The notes beneath the pieces were generated by a model. That model was not told where the DNA came from, ran no database searches, and saw only the letters and a list, made by a program, of their open reading frames with translations. A DNA stretch of 64,000 bases, from the NCBI GenBank assembly GCA_021018815.1, contig JAITYX010000049.1:3658001-3722000 (forward strand), given 5' to 3'. The stretch is from Talinum fruticosum. Lineage: Eukaryota; Streptophyta; Magnoliopsida; Caryophyllales; Talinaceae. The position numbers and the translations under genes are program-made. Of the stretch, positions 22,860-35,314 are shown piece by piece (position 1 is the stretch's first letter; every line of letters starts with the position of its first letter).

Positions 22860-23297
22860 GGCCCTGTTCGACAAAATGAGTCGTTTCAATAGCGAGATAG
22901 TCTGTTTGTGTAGCTGATAGTTGTTTAGGTAGCTCATAAGCTGTTAGATTTTAGCTGTTTAGCGGATAAGCTGTTCAATTGAGCGGTTGAATAAATGTGT
23001 TCGGTAAATTTAGCAGATTGAATTAGCTTATTATTGTAAATTGACGTATAAGGATATAAATAATTTGTCAAATATCAATTAATGAAGGGATTTTTTTGTC
23101 AAAAAATATGAAACGCTACTTTCAAATGTAAAAAGTTAATATTCTTAGCTTTTCGAAACACTACTTGAAACACTAAAAGTTACTTGCAGACGCTAATTAA
23201 AACACTACCTTACCGAACGCTAATATTTGGTTGATTAGTGTTTTGACTTGGTCAAAATGCTAAAAGTTACTCCAAACGCTCGTTGCTGAACATGGCC
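22860..23297. mobile_element. MITE-like element, 438 bp
   Basis: Starts GGCCCTGTTCGACA and ends TGCTGAACATGGCC, imperfect inverted termini of 14 bp. The body is rich in AGCTGATAG/AGCTGTTAG-type repeats, common in plant MITEs. A three-base AAT occurs on both sides (22857-22859 and 23298-23300). An 8-bp duplication of the hAT kind is not seen, so superfamily is open. Confidence 0.6.
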
Positions 23298-25059
23298 AAT
23301 ATGTTTGGGTATCAAAAGGTAAATATTAGTAGGAAAAGGAATAATATATGATTGGTAGATATTGAGTTAGATGACCAATAGATCACAATAAATATCATTA
23401 TGTCACAAATTAATATTACAACACAAAATACATCAAATCTATAAAAGAATATCAAACTTATAACTCATAACTATCTACAAAGTCGATACTAATTTAACTT
23501 AATTGATGCCTAAATAAATATTTATATGCAACCAACCTACTAAAACATAATTTACTTAAATATTACATGAACTCTTCAAAAGTATACATATACCCATAAA
23601 TGGGATCTTATTTTTTAAAATTATAAGGTGAATATAATGATTTATCCATTCTTACCTAACTCTGCGCACAAAGATAATTAAACATATAATAACTACTTAT
23701 ATTGAGATTAATAGTGAAAAATATTATAATGATAGAAGTGATCCAAATATATTTAATAATAATAGGTAATTTGTATCATAGTAAAGGGCATGATAGGTCA
23801 ATTCGCGGTGTAGGGTAATAAAATCATATGTGTTTCATACTTATATTGAAAATTGATCGCGATTTTAGTAGTGAATCAATGGGGCAAAAATATTGATACA
23901 ATTGAATAATGGTAATTGGTTTATATGGAGTTGATATTTCACCTTTCACGTTTCTTTTTACGGTTTCAAGATCTTAATTTAGGTTATTTTATAGTTTTAG
24001 TTGTTTATGATATAAACATAATAGAGTCAATTGAGATTTTATAAATACATGCTTTACTCGATTAACAACCAATTGCTTCCTCGAGACACAACTCTTCCTC
24101 TCAATTAATTAATATAATAAGAGTAACATGAATTTCTATTTGAAGATGGCGGGGAGGTTTGATAGCGAGTACTCATCTTTTAATAATTTAGAAAACTTAC
24201 GATAGTAAAAGATATGATTTAAATATGTTTGTCAATAATAAGTCATAGATAGACATGTTAGGAAGAAACTAAAATAAAGCTGTATTTGTAACCAAAAACC
24301 AAAATGATCCGTATGTTGTGCAAAAATTTTGAGACAAATGAATTTATTCGAAGTCCTATGGGCTTAATAGAAGTTGACATATTAACTTTGCATTCCTTTA
24401 AACATAACACAAGATACGAACTTAAAGTCCACAAATTACGAATCGAAGCAAAATAATTCCTAACTTTTTATTCATTAGGTTTTATTCCACAACATATTTG
24501 AATCATAACTTTCTATCTTGTAGGCATTTTTAATTATTAATATCAAGTATATATGTAGTTGTTATATTTTTATTATATTAATTTATGATTTCTTAAAGTT
24601 TATTAAATCATTATGTACATAGGATGAATATAATAACCAAATTGCTTCTTCGAGATAGTTAAAATATTTAAATATTATTTTTATAAAATGTTCCTATTGA
24701 TTTTAATTTTAAAAATTATTATAATAAATATATTTTGAACTAATATAATTTTATGGCACCAACTCAAAAAACACCATCAACAATGAAAAATTAATAATGT
24801 TAGACAAAATTATTATATTTCAGGTCCAAATAATATTGCATATCAATACACATAAAAATAAATGAGAGTTAATATACAATCCACACCCTAAATAAATAAA
24901 TACATAGCTATATATATTAATTTTATTTTATGTCTTAATATATTTTAATTTTCAGATTCCTTTTACGTTCGTTTTTGTTATTTTTTAGTCAGTTTGTTAG
25001 AAGTTAGAATAAAATTAGTGCTCTTCGGTTAATTTTATTTTTATATTATTATAGGGTTT
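23298..25059. other. AT-rich non-coding DNA
   Basis: About 1.76 kb of AT-rich sequence with no credible gene, no LTR termini and no homology to the other elements here that I can see. Probably old, decayed repeat DNA. Confidence 0.3.
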
Positions 25060-25824
25060 AGCTAGAGTCTTAATATGTTAGTATTAATTTTCTTAGTTTT
25101 TATAACTGATTTGATAATTTTTAGATTTTTTCTAATTTAGTTTAAAGCAAGTCTTTAATTTAATAAATTTATAAATTTCATTTTTTCATTTTTATTTTAT
25201 GTGTTTAGGATATATTCAGATCCAAAACATAATTTTAATATTCTGGTAATTTAATTATTTATTTTCTCATATATTTAGTGCGAGTTTATTATTTGTTTTA
25301 CTTTCTGTTTATGATTATATTTTTATTTTATTATTTTTAATTATGTTTTATTTTTCTAGAAAACCATCAAAAAATATTTTTCTGTTTTAGGTTACTTTTA
25401 TACTTTTTCAGATTTTTTATTTAATTTATTATATAAATTTGTATATTTTTATTTAATAATGTTCTACTTAGTTTTGTTTTTATTTTCTGCTTTATATTTT
25501 TATGAATTAATTGATGATTAATTATTATTGAATTTTTATATTAAGATTAGATAATTTTATAATATATAACTCATTTGATAATTTTTCAGACTTATTTAAT
25601 AATTTAGGCTAAAGCATGCTTTTAATTTAATAAATTTATAAATTTAGTTTTTTTATTTAGGTTTTTAGGCTATTAGGTTCAGAAAATAGTTTGAATATTT
25701 TGGTAATTTAATTATTTATTTTCGTATTTATTTAGTGCATTTTATTATTTGTTTAACTTTTTGTTTAGGATTATTTTTTATGTTCTTATTTTATTATTTT
25801 AATTTTGTTTAATTTTTTTGAAAA
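25060..25824. repeat. Diverged tandem duplication, period about 465 bp
   Basis: The block from about 25107 (TTTGATAATTTTTAG, later TTAATAAATTTATAAATTT and GGTAATTTAATTATTTATTTTC) recurs from about 25572 in the same order with substitutions and small indels. T-rich, non-coding on both strands. Confidence 0.6.
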
Positions 25825-25834
25825 ATTATTATTA

Positions 25835-25896
<62 letters not shown>

Positions 25897-25923
25897 CATC
25901 ATCATCATCATCATCATCATCAT
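25825..25923 (+). repeat. Compound (ATT)n(ATC)n microsatellite
   Basis: About 24 ATT units with one interruption, followed by about nine CAT units from 25897. Confidence 0.97.
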
Positions 25924-26069
25924 TTTTGCATGGAGTAAAAAAGAGTCCATATATGAGTGAAAACCTATTTTTTTAATGATAAATTATTATTTTTTATTGG
26001 ACGAAACTCCTAAATTCACTCTCGGACCGCCATGTGATCTTTTTGAAAAGATTGCTATTATATATAGTA

Positions 26070-26342
26070 TAGATGAGTTAGCCTGGTGCTCGCACTGCTC
26101 ATTGATGAGGCCCTTGAGTTCGATCATCAAATCCCGGTGCTCCCAAATCCGAGACGGCTCTGTCTTTCCGGTTGATCACCGAGGCTTTGAAGGATAGTTT
26201 TTAGAGAGCGAGAGGGTGCCTCGAAGTTCTTCGAACACGAGAGGAGAGTTTTTCTACCAGAATATTAAACATAGCCTCGGAGGTCTGTAGAAGGTGGTTG
26301 AAAAGTGGAGGGACCGAGTGGATGGAGGAGGGAGTAGTAGAG
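26070..26342 (-). pseudogene. Copia-C extra ORF, distal piece
   Basis: On the minus strand this piece matches the stretch of copia-A and copia-B that follows the LPFG block (ACCATCAACC, then CCAAATCCGAGAG-like and CTCAAGG...GAGCA runs, compare 11247-11340 and 34345-34430). It continues into 36884-37731 across the copia-B insertion. Its left end merges with AT-rich DNA near 26070, with no acidic tail or LTR visible, so the element is truncated. Confidence 0.55.
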
Positions 26343-26347
26343 GAATC

Positions 26348-27645
26348 GAAGACTCGGACACTCGCTCAATACTTTTCCGAGTTAGGAATAAGGAATCGGG
26401 TATAACGATTTCATACATATAGAGTTTTGATTCCTCTCTAAAATCCTTTCTCGAACTTGATTCTTCGCTTAGACTAAGTCGGATGGAATTACGAGTATCA
26501 TGGATATTAGACTCGAAAAACTCCATTTCTTTTCCGACTCGGATAATCGGTTGGTTAATTATCATAATTTTATTATTATCTCGTGTCTAACCTTGGACCA
26601 AAGTATTTTTACTTTGAGAACCGAAGGTGTTTTACTTTTGTAGGTTATTCATTCGAGGATACATTTTTTCAAACTACAAAAGTAGCCGGCTTCGAACGTC
26701 AAATCACCAGCGAGACATGGCTCTTCACCTTCTCTCGCTCCAGTCCCGGAAGATTGTGTCGAAGGCATGCGCTTCCATATCCGGAAAACTGGAACGCCAA
26801 GTTTAACGGTGGTTTCCACCTCATTCTTCAAGACACTACCGATGGTTTTGGGACTCCCAAGAGAGTTAAACCGTTGTCCAACGTCCATATTTCAACGGAT
26901 ACTTTCCGAGTGACTCGGAAAGCCTCGATGAACGGTCACGGAAGGCTCTCGGTCAGCAAATGAAGATAACGACTACTCCGCCTGGTTATCTATAAATAGA
27001 AGCCACTTCACAAGACTTGAAGGTTGCCGAATATATTGTTTATACACATACTTGATCAAAGTTATTATATTCATTCTCAATCTTCAACTTATAACTCCCA
27101 CTCGTAATTCATTACTTTACGAGTTGTAAGGTCTTGTACTTAGTTACAAACTCTTCTTACATTCTTTGTAAGGTCCCTTGATTAAGTCTGTAAAGGTTAA
27201 CTCAGCTTAGTTGTCCCTAGCTGTAAGGGTTATCTCAGCTAGGAAGTACTAGATCAGATAAGGGAATTTCGAGTCTAGGAAAATCCGTATAGAGTTGTCT
27301 AAGGGAGCAACTCGAGTTCGATCAGTTCACGGTATTTTGTGGACTCAAAATAGTGGATTGGACTTCGTGTCCGGATTGACACGGGCCCTGGTTTTCTCGC
27401 CCAGGAGGGTTTCCACGTAAAATCTTTGCGTTATCTTTCCGAGTTCATTCTAGACTCAAACAGTCTTACTCGCTCTTGTTTCTTCGATTCATTGCTTTCG
27501 AGTCCAATCTTTTCGACCTTGTTAACCGACTTAGAATCTGTCTTTGTTTCCTTTTGCGCAAAAGTGAGTGATTTCACAAAGAATTTTTCTGTCACCCTAT
27601 TCACCCCCTCTAGGGTGACTCGGACTCTCCCCGAGCAAACCTTCA
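26348..27645 (+). repeat. Copia-B 5' LTR (internally deleted)
   Basis: 1298 bp. Colinear with the 3' LTR except that the segment equivalent to 35402-35671 is missing; the junction lies at 26434/26435 (GATTCC joined to TCTCTAAAA). TATA box TATAAATA at 26991-26998 followed by GAAGCC. Ends GAGCAAACCTTCA. Confidence 0.85.
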
Positions 27646-27646
27646 A

Positions 27647-27659
27647 TTGGTATCGAGCC
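27647..27659 (+). other. Copia-B primer-binding site
   Basis: TTGGTATCGAGCC, identical to copia-A, with CG in place of the CAG of the tRNA-Met site. Confidence 0.75.
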
Positions 27660-27707
27660 TAGCCTTTCGAAACGATCTAACAATCCAAAGGTTTAAAGGT
27701 CGGATGG

Positions 27708-30700
27708 CTCGGAACACCGGAGAGTTCGACGAAAGAAGATCTTCCAACAGGCCACCAAAATTCAAAGGTTCAAACTTTGGGCACTGGAAGAAGCTTATGG
27801 AATGTTTCCTCATGGATCATGATGAAGAAGTATGGGAAATCATACAACAAGGAAACTACATTCCAACGAAGACAGATGATTTCAGAATCCTTCCCAAGAC
27901 AAAGGCTGAGTTCACACCAGCGAAGCGAAAAGTTCGGAAAGAATTTCAAAGCCATGAACATTCTTATGTGCGCCATAAGCTCGGAAGAATACAATCGAGT
28001 CTCTGCTCGTGACTCTGCTAAAGAGGTATGGGATACCTTGGTCAACACCTACAAAGGTACAAGTCGGGTGAGACAAGCGAAGATCGGTCGAGTATCTTCA
28101 CAAATATGAGCTGTTCAAAATGGAGCCAGAGGAGAACATTACTCGGATGTTCATTCGCTTCACCGAGATCACCAACAATCTCAAATCTCCGGGAAAGAAA
28201 ATCTCCCATGAAGAAATGTGCCGGAAAATTCTCGAAGCCTACCCAAGAGACGATGGGGTCCTAAGGTGACTGCCATAAAAGAGGCTGAGAACCTCTCACT
28301 CTTGAAGCCGGACGAGCTCATTGGAAAGCTTCTAACGCATGAGATACATCCGGAAGAAGAAGATGCTGAGGGTACTTCCAAAAGGAACATTGCACTTAAA
28401 GCCTCGGAATCCCAAGAAGCAAGTATGAGCTCATCCGACTCGAAGACGATCCCATGACACTCATTGCAAGAGGCTTCAAGAGAATGATGAAGCATAAAAG
28501 ATGGGACAAAAGACCAAAGGAAGAATTCTACAAGAAAGACAAGAGAGATAGAAAAGGTAAATTCTCTTCTCCTTCAAAGTTATCTTTGTCTAAGAATTCT
28601 GGATGTTTTGAATGTGGCAGCAAGGACCACATAGTCAAGGACTGTCCAAAAAGAAAAAGGGACAGGAAGAAGAAAAAAGCCATGATGGCAACATGGAGCG
28701 ATGATGACTCATCGAAGACGACGAGGACTCGGATGACTCAAAGTGTCCGATGGCTATCTCTGACTTAGAAGTTGAAAGAGAGTCAGACTCGGACTCGGAC
28801 AATGAGGGAACCGATCCTCAAGAGGTAATAAACTACTTTCTCAAATTCTCCAAAGTTGATTTAGCCAAATACATTTTTACTTTTGAAAAAAGTCCAATTC
28901 CGATTCTTCCGATTTCAAAGAACAACTTGAGTCAATCACTTCTCGAGCACTTCTTTGAAAAACGAATTAGAAAACCGAGACTCACACTCGGAGAACTCAA
29001 GACAAGTACTCAAGCTAATGAGACCGAGTCCGAGTTACTCAGAAAGAAAATGAGCAACTCAAACGTAAGCTCACCGAGTCTCAAGATCTGGTTTTAAAGT
29101 TTACTCAAGGTCGAAGAACCTTGACATGCTCTTAGGATCACAATGTGTCTCTTTTCGAAAAGAAGGTCTTGGATTCAACAAAGAAGAAGAATCTAATTCT
29201 TACTCGAATTGTTCAAAAGGATTCCGAACTGTAAAGTTCAGGAAAGCTGAGCACGGTCCCATTCATAGAAATGAAAGGAGGACTAAGTCCAAAGCTATTT
29301 ACAAAAAGAAACCATTTTCTTCTGTCTCTAAAGGAAAGGTTTTCAAAAAGAGAAAGACACGGACTCAGTTCTCCGAGAGAAAGACTCAGAATCGGACAAA
29401 ACCCAAAGTCATTCAAATCGGGTTCCGAAACACCTGCTTCCTCGTAGAAAGGACCACAGTAAGGAATGTTACTGGGTTCGTTAGAGGAAGTGAGAAAGGT
29501 TAGATTCTCTTTGTTTTGCAGGTAACTCGGAAAAGATCGAGAGGACACCGGTATCCGGACAGCGGATGTTCTCGACACATGTCGAGTGACCAAGGACTCT
29601 TTTCCGAGCTAGAATCATATAAAGGAGGAAAAGTCACTTTTGGAGATCATAGCAAAGGTAAGATAGTTGGCATTGGCAAGATCGGAAAAGGAAGCAATCT
29701 GGTGAGCCCAATCTACCTTGTCAAAGGGCTGAAGTACAATCTACTTAGCATCTCCCAGCTATGTGACAAAGGTTAAGAGGTAAGGTTCACTCAATCTAAG
29801 TGCTACATCTCGGATGAGACCACCAAAGAGATAAAGCTCTCGGGTAAGAGATTAGGTAATACCTACATCATCCCTCTTTCGACCCAAGTCAGAACTTATC
29901 ATGTTTAAAAGCATCTCGTCCATGATGATTCTTGGATTTGGCATCGTAGATTAGGTCATATTAGCATGCATACTATCAAAAAGCTTGCATCTCATAATCT
30001 GGTTAGAGGATTACCTAACCGTGCTTTTGAGAAGGACAAAGTATGTGAAGCATGCACCGGAGGGAAACAAGTCAGATCTTCATTCAAATATCTGAAGACA
30101 GTTTCCACATCCAACGCACTTGAATTACTCGCATATGGACTTATGTGGTGAAATCCCTGTGAAGAGTCTCGGAGGTAAATCTTACATACTTGTTATTATT
30201 GATGATTTTTCAAGATTTACCTGGGTGTGTTTTCTCAAGCATAAAAATGAAACCTTCAAGGAGTTCAGCAAGCTCGTAGAAAGATTCAAGTTGAGTCTCG
30301 GACTCAGATTCAAAAGATTCGAACCGACCATGGAAGGGAGTTCGATTACTCGGAATTCTCGAGTTTTGTGACAAAAATAGAATTTCTCACAACTTCTCAA
30401 GCACCCGAACTCCTCAACGGAATGGAGTAGTTGAGAGAAAGAACAGAACCCTTGAAGAAATAGCAAGAACGATGATGATTGAACACAACTTGCCTTACTA
30501 TTTCCGGGCGAGGCAAGTAAACACAGCCAACTACACTCTCAATCGATGCCTCATCGGACCCATTCTGAAGAAAACACCCTATGAGCTATACAAAGGGAAG
30601 AAGCCAAATATTTCCTATTTCGGACCATTCGGATGTAAGTGCTTCGTTCACAACAATGGTAAGGATCATCCGACCAAGTTTGATGCTCGGTCAGACGAAG

Positions 30701-32691
30701 GTATTTTTCTGGGTTACTCATCTCGTAGCAAAGCTTATCGCATGTTCAATAAGAGAACTAACAAAGTGGAAGAAAGTGTCCACGTAGTATTTGATGAACT
30801 TGAACAGGAGAAGCCAAGTGAATCTTCTTACTCGTAACCGAAGCTTAGAAAGGATGATGATGAAGTTGAGCCTATAAAGACTCGGACCCAACCGACTCGG
30901 AATGAGGTTGCTCGAACGAGGAAGCTCGGAATGAGACAAGTACAAGAGTTTTCTCGTAACGAACAAGTCGGTGAAGGGGATCACACGGAACAAGCTTCGA
31001 AGATCAAGCAGTTCAACCCATAAACCTGGTGAATAAAAGAACTGGTAAAGCTTTCAAATTTACTTCCAGTCATCCCCAAGAAAACATCATTTCGATATCA
31101 ACAAGTGGGGTAAGAACTCGTTCCTCTCTTCATAATCTATGTGCATTCACTGTATTCATTTCATTAACTGAACCCAAAAATGCACTAGAGGCCCTTAATG
31201 AACCTGAATGGGTAGAGGCCATGCAAGAGGAACTAAATCAATTCGAGAGAAACCAAGTCCGGACTCGACCAACCGACCTTCTAACCACCCAGTTATAGGA
31301 ACCAAATGGGTTTTCAAAAATAAACTGGATGAGGATGGAGTGGTAGTCGAAACAAGGCTAGACTTGTGGCTCAAGGTTACAATCAAGAAGAAAAATTGAT
31401 TGTGGGGAAATTTTTGCACCGAGTAGCTGAATTGAGGCCATTAGAATACTGTTGGCATTTGCATCCTGCGTGCATATTAAATTATATCAAATGGATGTTA
31501 AGTGTGCCTTCCTCAATGGTTTTATTGAGGAGGAAGTTTATGTCGAGTAGCCTCCTGGTTTTGAAAACTCGGAATTTCCAAATCATGTTTTCAAACTTCA
31601 AAAGGCTCTCTATGGTCTTAAGCAAGCACCTCGGGCTTGGTATGAAAGACCGAGTAGCTTCTTAGTTCAAAATGATTTCAAAAGAGGTCAGATCGACAAA
31701 ACTCTCTTCATAAAGACCAAAGGGAAAGACTTTCTTATTGTTCAAATCTATGTTGATGATATTATTTTCGGTGCTACTAATGAGTTTCGTGTCGAGAATT
31801 TTCTAAGTTGATGAGTCAAGAGTTCCAAATGAGTATGATGGGAGAACTCAATTTCTTCCTTGGGTTGCAAATCAAACAAGACAAAGATGGAATCTTTGTT
31901 CATCAATCAAAGTACACCAAGGAACTGCTGAAGAAATACAAACTCCAACATGCAAAACATGCATCTACTCCTATGAGCAAGCAACGATAAAGCTTGACTC
32001 GGACTGAAAAAGGTAAAGCAAGTAGATCGAAACTTTATCGAGGTATGATTGGATCTCTGCTATATCTCACTTCAAGCGGACCGGATATAATGTTCGAGTG
32101 TTTGTTTATGCGTAAGATTTCAAGCTAATCCAAAAGAATCACATCTCACTCGCGGTGAAGAGAATATTCGGATATCTTGCAGGCACTCGGAATTTAGGTC
32201 CGTGGTATTCCGGAGACTCGAACCGACTCGACCGGATACTCGGACGCAAATTACGCAGGATACAAAGTTGATCGAAAGAGCACATCCGGAGCTTGCTAAT
32301 TTCGGGTCAATCCCTAATCTCTTGGCACTCAAAGAAGCAAAACTCAGTAGCTCTATCGATCGCGGAAGCTGAATATATTGCCGCTGGAGCTTGTTGTGCT
32401 CGCATTCTTTGGATAAAACAACACTTGAAGGATCTTGGACTATTTCTCAAATCAGTTCCAATCAAGTGTGATAACCAAAGCGCAATCAGTATCACCAAGA
32501 ATCTCGTCCAGAGACGCAAAAACAAAGCATATTGAGGTCGGTATCACTTCTTACGCGATCACTTAGAAAACGGTGCTATTGAACTTGAGTTCATTCCTAC
32601 TAATCTTCAATTAGCTGATGTCTTTACTAAGCCCCTTGGTGAAGATCGGTTTTGTTTTATTCGGAATGAGCTTGGTATGTTGAATGCTTAA
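27708..32691 (+). pseudogene. Copia-B gag-pol polyprotein, frameshifted
   Basis: Best preserved polyprotein of the window. Start ATG at 27708 (MARNTGEFDERR). Gag: FKGSNFGHWKKLMECFLMDHD, then after a frame change near 27920 AMNILMCAISSEEYNRV. CCHC zinc knuckle CFECGSKDHIVKDC at 28604-28645 (C-x2-C-x4-H-x4-C intact), followed by Ser/Asp/Glu-rich sequence. Protease motif DSGCSRHMSS at 29558. GAG-pre-integrase HRRLGH...CEAC near 29941-30053. Integrase DLCGE and IIDDFSRFTWV, later RTLEEIARTMMIEHNLPYYF near 30447-30505. RT with NEPEWVEAMQEELNQF at 31199 and YVDD at 31749-31760. RNase H with AEAEYIAAGACCARILWIKQ, ending GMLNA and a stop at 32689-32691. More than five frame changes or stops; inactive as written, although several coincide with CG-context indels. 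Confidence 0.88.
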
Positions 32692-33076
32692 ATATTTGTC
32701 ACCCTTGCTACTTGATTCTCGTGCTATGTGTTTTCTTTGCTAATAACGATCGGTTCAGTTGATTTAGTGATACCGAGCCGATAGTTATTTCGTGTTTCGA
32801 GTCACTCGAAACCTTTCGAGTCAAACTCGGACGTAGAGAAACTTGGACATCAAATTTTCTGAAACTATCTCTAGAACAGTGGAGAGTTTCGGATTATATT
32901 TTCAAAATCTTTTCTCTCTCTTTCTCAAGCGTTGCGATCGGATCTTAGCTGTGGATTTCAAACCGCTGGTATCTCAACCGTTGAAGAAGAACCGTCACAC
33001 CGGTCTTTGGTGACCGATGGACTAGCCGAGTCGAACGGAGTTACTTAACGGATAGTGGACGGGCGCGCTTATTTTC

Positions 33077-33083
33077 TATAAAT
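33077..33083 (+). promoter_or_regulatory. Internal TATA-like box before copia-B extra ORF
   Basis: TATAAAT lies 253 nt upstream of the extra ORF ATG and is followed by a CT-rich leader with a pure CT run near 33200-33217. It is separate from the LTR promoters, whose TATA boxes are at 26991 and 36225. Confidence 0.5.
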
Positions 33084-33329
33084 AACGTCTATCCATCTTC
33101 ATCTCGGTATTCTAAACTCCTTCTCTCTCAAACGAAAACTTCTCGCGAAAGATTACTACGTGAACAGTCACTCTTGATCGTCTCGCAAGCATCGAAGAAG
33201 CTCTCTCTCTCTCTCTCGTAAGTTACGACTGCTCTCATCTCTTTCTTCTACCTTTTTCATTTTCTTCTCTTCTACACCTCCTTCTCTCTTCCATTCGAAA
33301 AGTTCAATCTTTTCTCTCCAACTCTCACA

Positions 33330-35107
33330 ATGCCTAAAAGAGGAAACCATCCCGACTTCCAGGTTTCTTCATCCTCCAAAAAGCCTCGCACCAACAAGCC
33401 AGTAAAGCTCAACCCCTTCCAAACCGGTTGTCACCCGAAGCACCTTGCGCTGGACGACAAATTCTTCACAACAACCAAATTTTCCTGGTTGTCCAACATC
33501 CAAACCACCGGAGTCTACCATTTCTTGTGCTTCAGCGAGTTCATCTATCCCGAACTCGTTTCGAGTTTTATACTCACCTCACTCACTCCGAAAATGTTCT
33601 AACCTCTCGGGTTCGTAACATTACTGTTCGGATCAACACCTCCCTCCTCCATCGCCTGTTCAAAGTTTCTTCTCTTTTATTGAACAGCCACCCTATCCCT
33701 TTCACTCGAAGTCGCCGACGACTTCTTTGATAAATACGCTAAAGAATTCCCCGAGTCCAAGAAAAACTTTTACGTGACTCACTTGAAGTCGAAGTTAGGC
33801 TTCGTGCTTTCTGCCGATGAGAACTTTTTCTCACAGCATTCCAGACAAAGAGAACCCCAACTCCAAGCACCTCAAAGCCCTCTTTGTTATCCTTGAGGGA
33901 TACGAAGTAGACCTCTTCCCCTCCATCATTGAGTAGATGGCAGCACGTGCCAGCTCAACTTCAAACCAAGAAGAACACCTCCCTTCCTTTCGGTGCTCTT
34001 CCGACCTTTGTCTTCAAACAATTTCAAGTTCCTCTTCCCTCCGACCCTAACGCGAGTGTCCGAGGCGGCCATTGTGGTCGGCAAGAAGGAACTTCGGGGT
34101 AAGGATACCAGGAAACTAACCCCGGTGTCCGGGTTCACAACTCGGAGCCGAGGCCTCCTTCTCCACCTCGGACTCGAAATCAACCCCTCTCCCTTTTCCC
34201 TCTTCAACCGGTGGTGCCTCCACCTCAGGTGCCTCCAAATCTCTCTCCGCCCTCTTGTCCCCTATTTTCATGGACAAGATCAGCTTCGTGTCTTCGAACT
34301 CGGAGACATGCTCGGGGCTTTCAAGTCTGTCCTCCGAGGTCCGACCATTAACCAAAAGATCGAGTCGAGTCCCCAATCCGAGAGCAAGAGTCTCTCGTTC
34401 TTGAGATGAGGGAGCTAGTTAAGGAGCGAAGGAGCTGGCCGAGCTCCTCGAGAGAGACGGTCCAAGGCGGCTTAGGACCGGAGTGACTCGAGACGCATCC
34501 GAAGCGTCTTCGAGCCCGAGTCCGACCTCCTCGGACAGCGAGGATGAGGAAGAAGAGGAAGAAGGCTGCAGATGCAGCTGAAGATGCTCGAGGAACCCGT
34601 GGCTGAGGCAGGCCCTTCCGGGCAAAGGGAAGAAGAGGCCGTGGCAACAGCTAAGGGTCGGCCTGCTCCCAAGCTCAAATCGCCGTACTCAGCTGAGACA
34701 GCGATCCGGGTGGGTCGAAGACCTTGCTCCTCCAGCGGGTCAGCCAGAGCAGCCCCTCCAGCCACCGAGGTCCCAAGGGAAGAACCCCTCAAGCCACGGA
34801 GCCGAGCCCCGAGGACAATCCCGGTTCTCCCTTCGCCGCGCCAAGCACATCGTCAAGATCCTATCAGCGCCGGCGCACCTCCGCCTCCACTCAAAAATCC
34901 CCCTCCCTCGTAGGAGCCATGCACCGAGTCACAATTCCTCGGTGTCTCCCGTTTCTTCATTTTTTTTGTCCGGACAACTTATGTGTATTCCTAGTTCTTT
35001 TCTCCCTTCTTTTGGTTTTCTTGTTTTTCTTGAAAGGCAAGGGGGAGAAATGTAGTCGAAACGAGGTTGTCTTGTTTAGGGGAGTTTTTCGCCCTTGTAA
35101 TTTTTAA
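33330..35107 (+). pseudogene. Copia-B extra 3' ORF, frameshifted
   Basis: ATG at 33330 gives MPKRGNHPDFQ with basic KKPRTNKPVK, then LALDDKFFTTTKFSWLSNI, YHFLCFSEFIYPELVSSF, and after frame changes VRNITVRINTSLLHRLFKVSS, KYAKEFPES, LPFGALPTFVFKQFQVPLP-type blocks and KKELRGKD. The 3' half is charged: helix-like, then Glu-rich (DEEEEEEGCR-like) and Pro-rich, with the STSSRSYQRRR block conserved in copia-A. The frame then stays open through a hydrophobic run (CVFLVLFSLLLVFLFFL, about 34980-35030) followed by KGKGEK and a stop at 35105-35107. In copia-A a stop precedes that segment. The product is unknown; it lies where Sireviruses carry their env-like ORF. Its own promoter-like leader suggests separate expression. 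Confidence 0.65.
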
Positions 35108-35301
35108 TGGATTAATGCATTTCATTATTTCTGAGTTTTTTATTTTCCGAGTTACTTGTTAAAGCATACTTTATTTTGTTTTGGTCCGAGATATCGTATA
35201 TTGCTCGATTTATCGAATATGTCTTACTCATGAGCAAACTACTCGGAATCAATCTATTTTCCTCTAACAAAGTTTCGTTTAAGTATGGAATGCCTTTCAT
35301 C

Positions 35302-35314
35302 AAAAAGGGGAGAT
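35302..35314 (+). other. Copia-B polypurine tract
   Basis: AAAAAGGGGAGAT immediately before the 3' LTR; a second PPT-like motif AGGCAAGGGGGAGAAA lies at 35035-35050. Confidence 0.8.

Noticed and set aside
23298..25059. Searched for LINE, SINE or host exons
   Set aside because: No open frame, no poly-A tail with target duplication and no splice-like structure could be supported.
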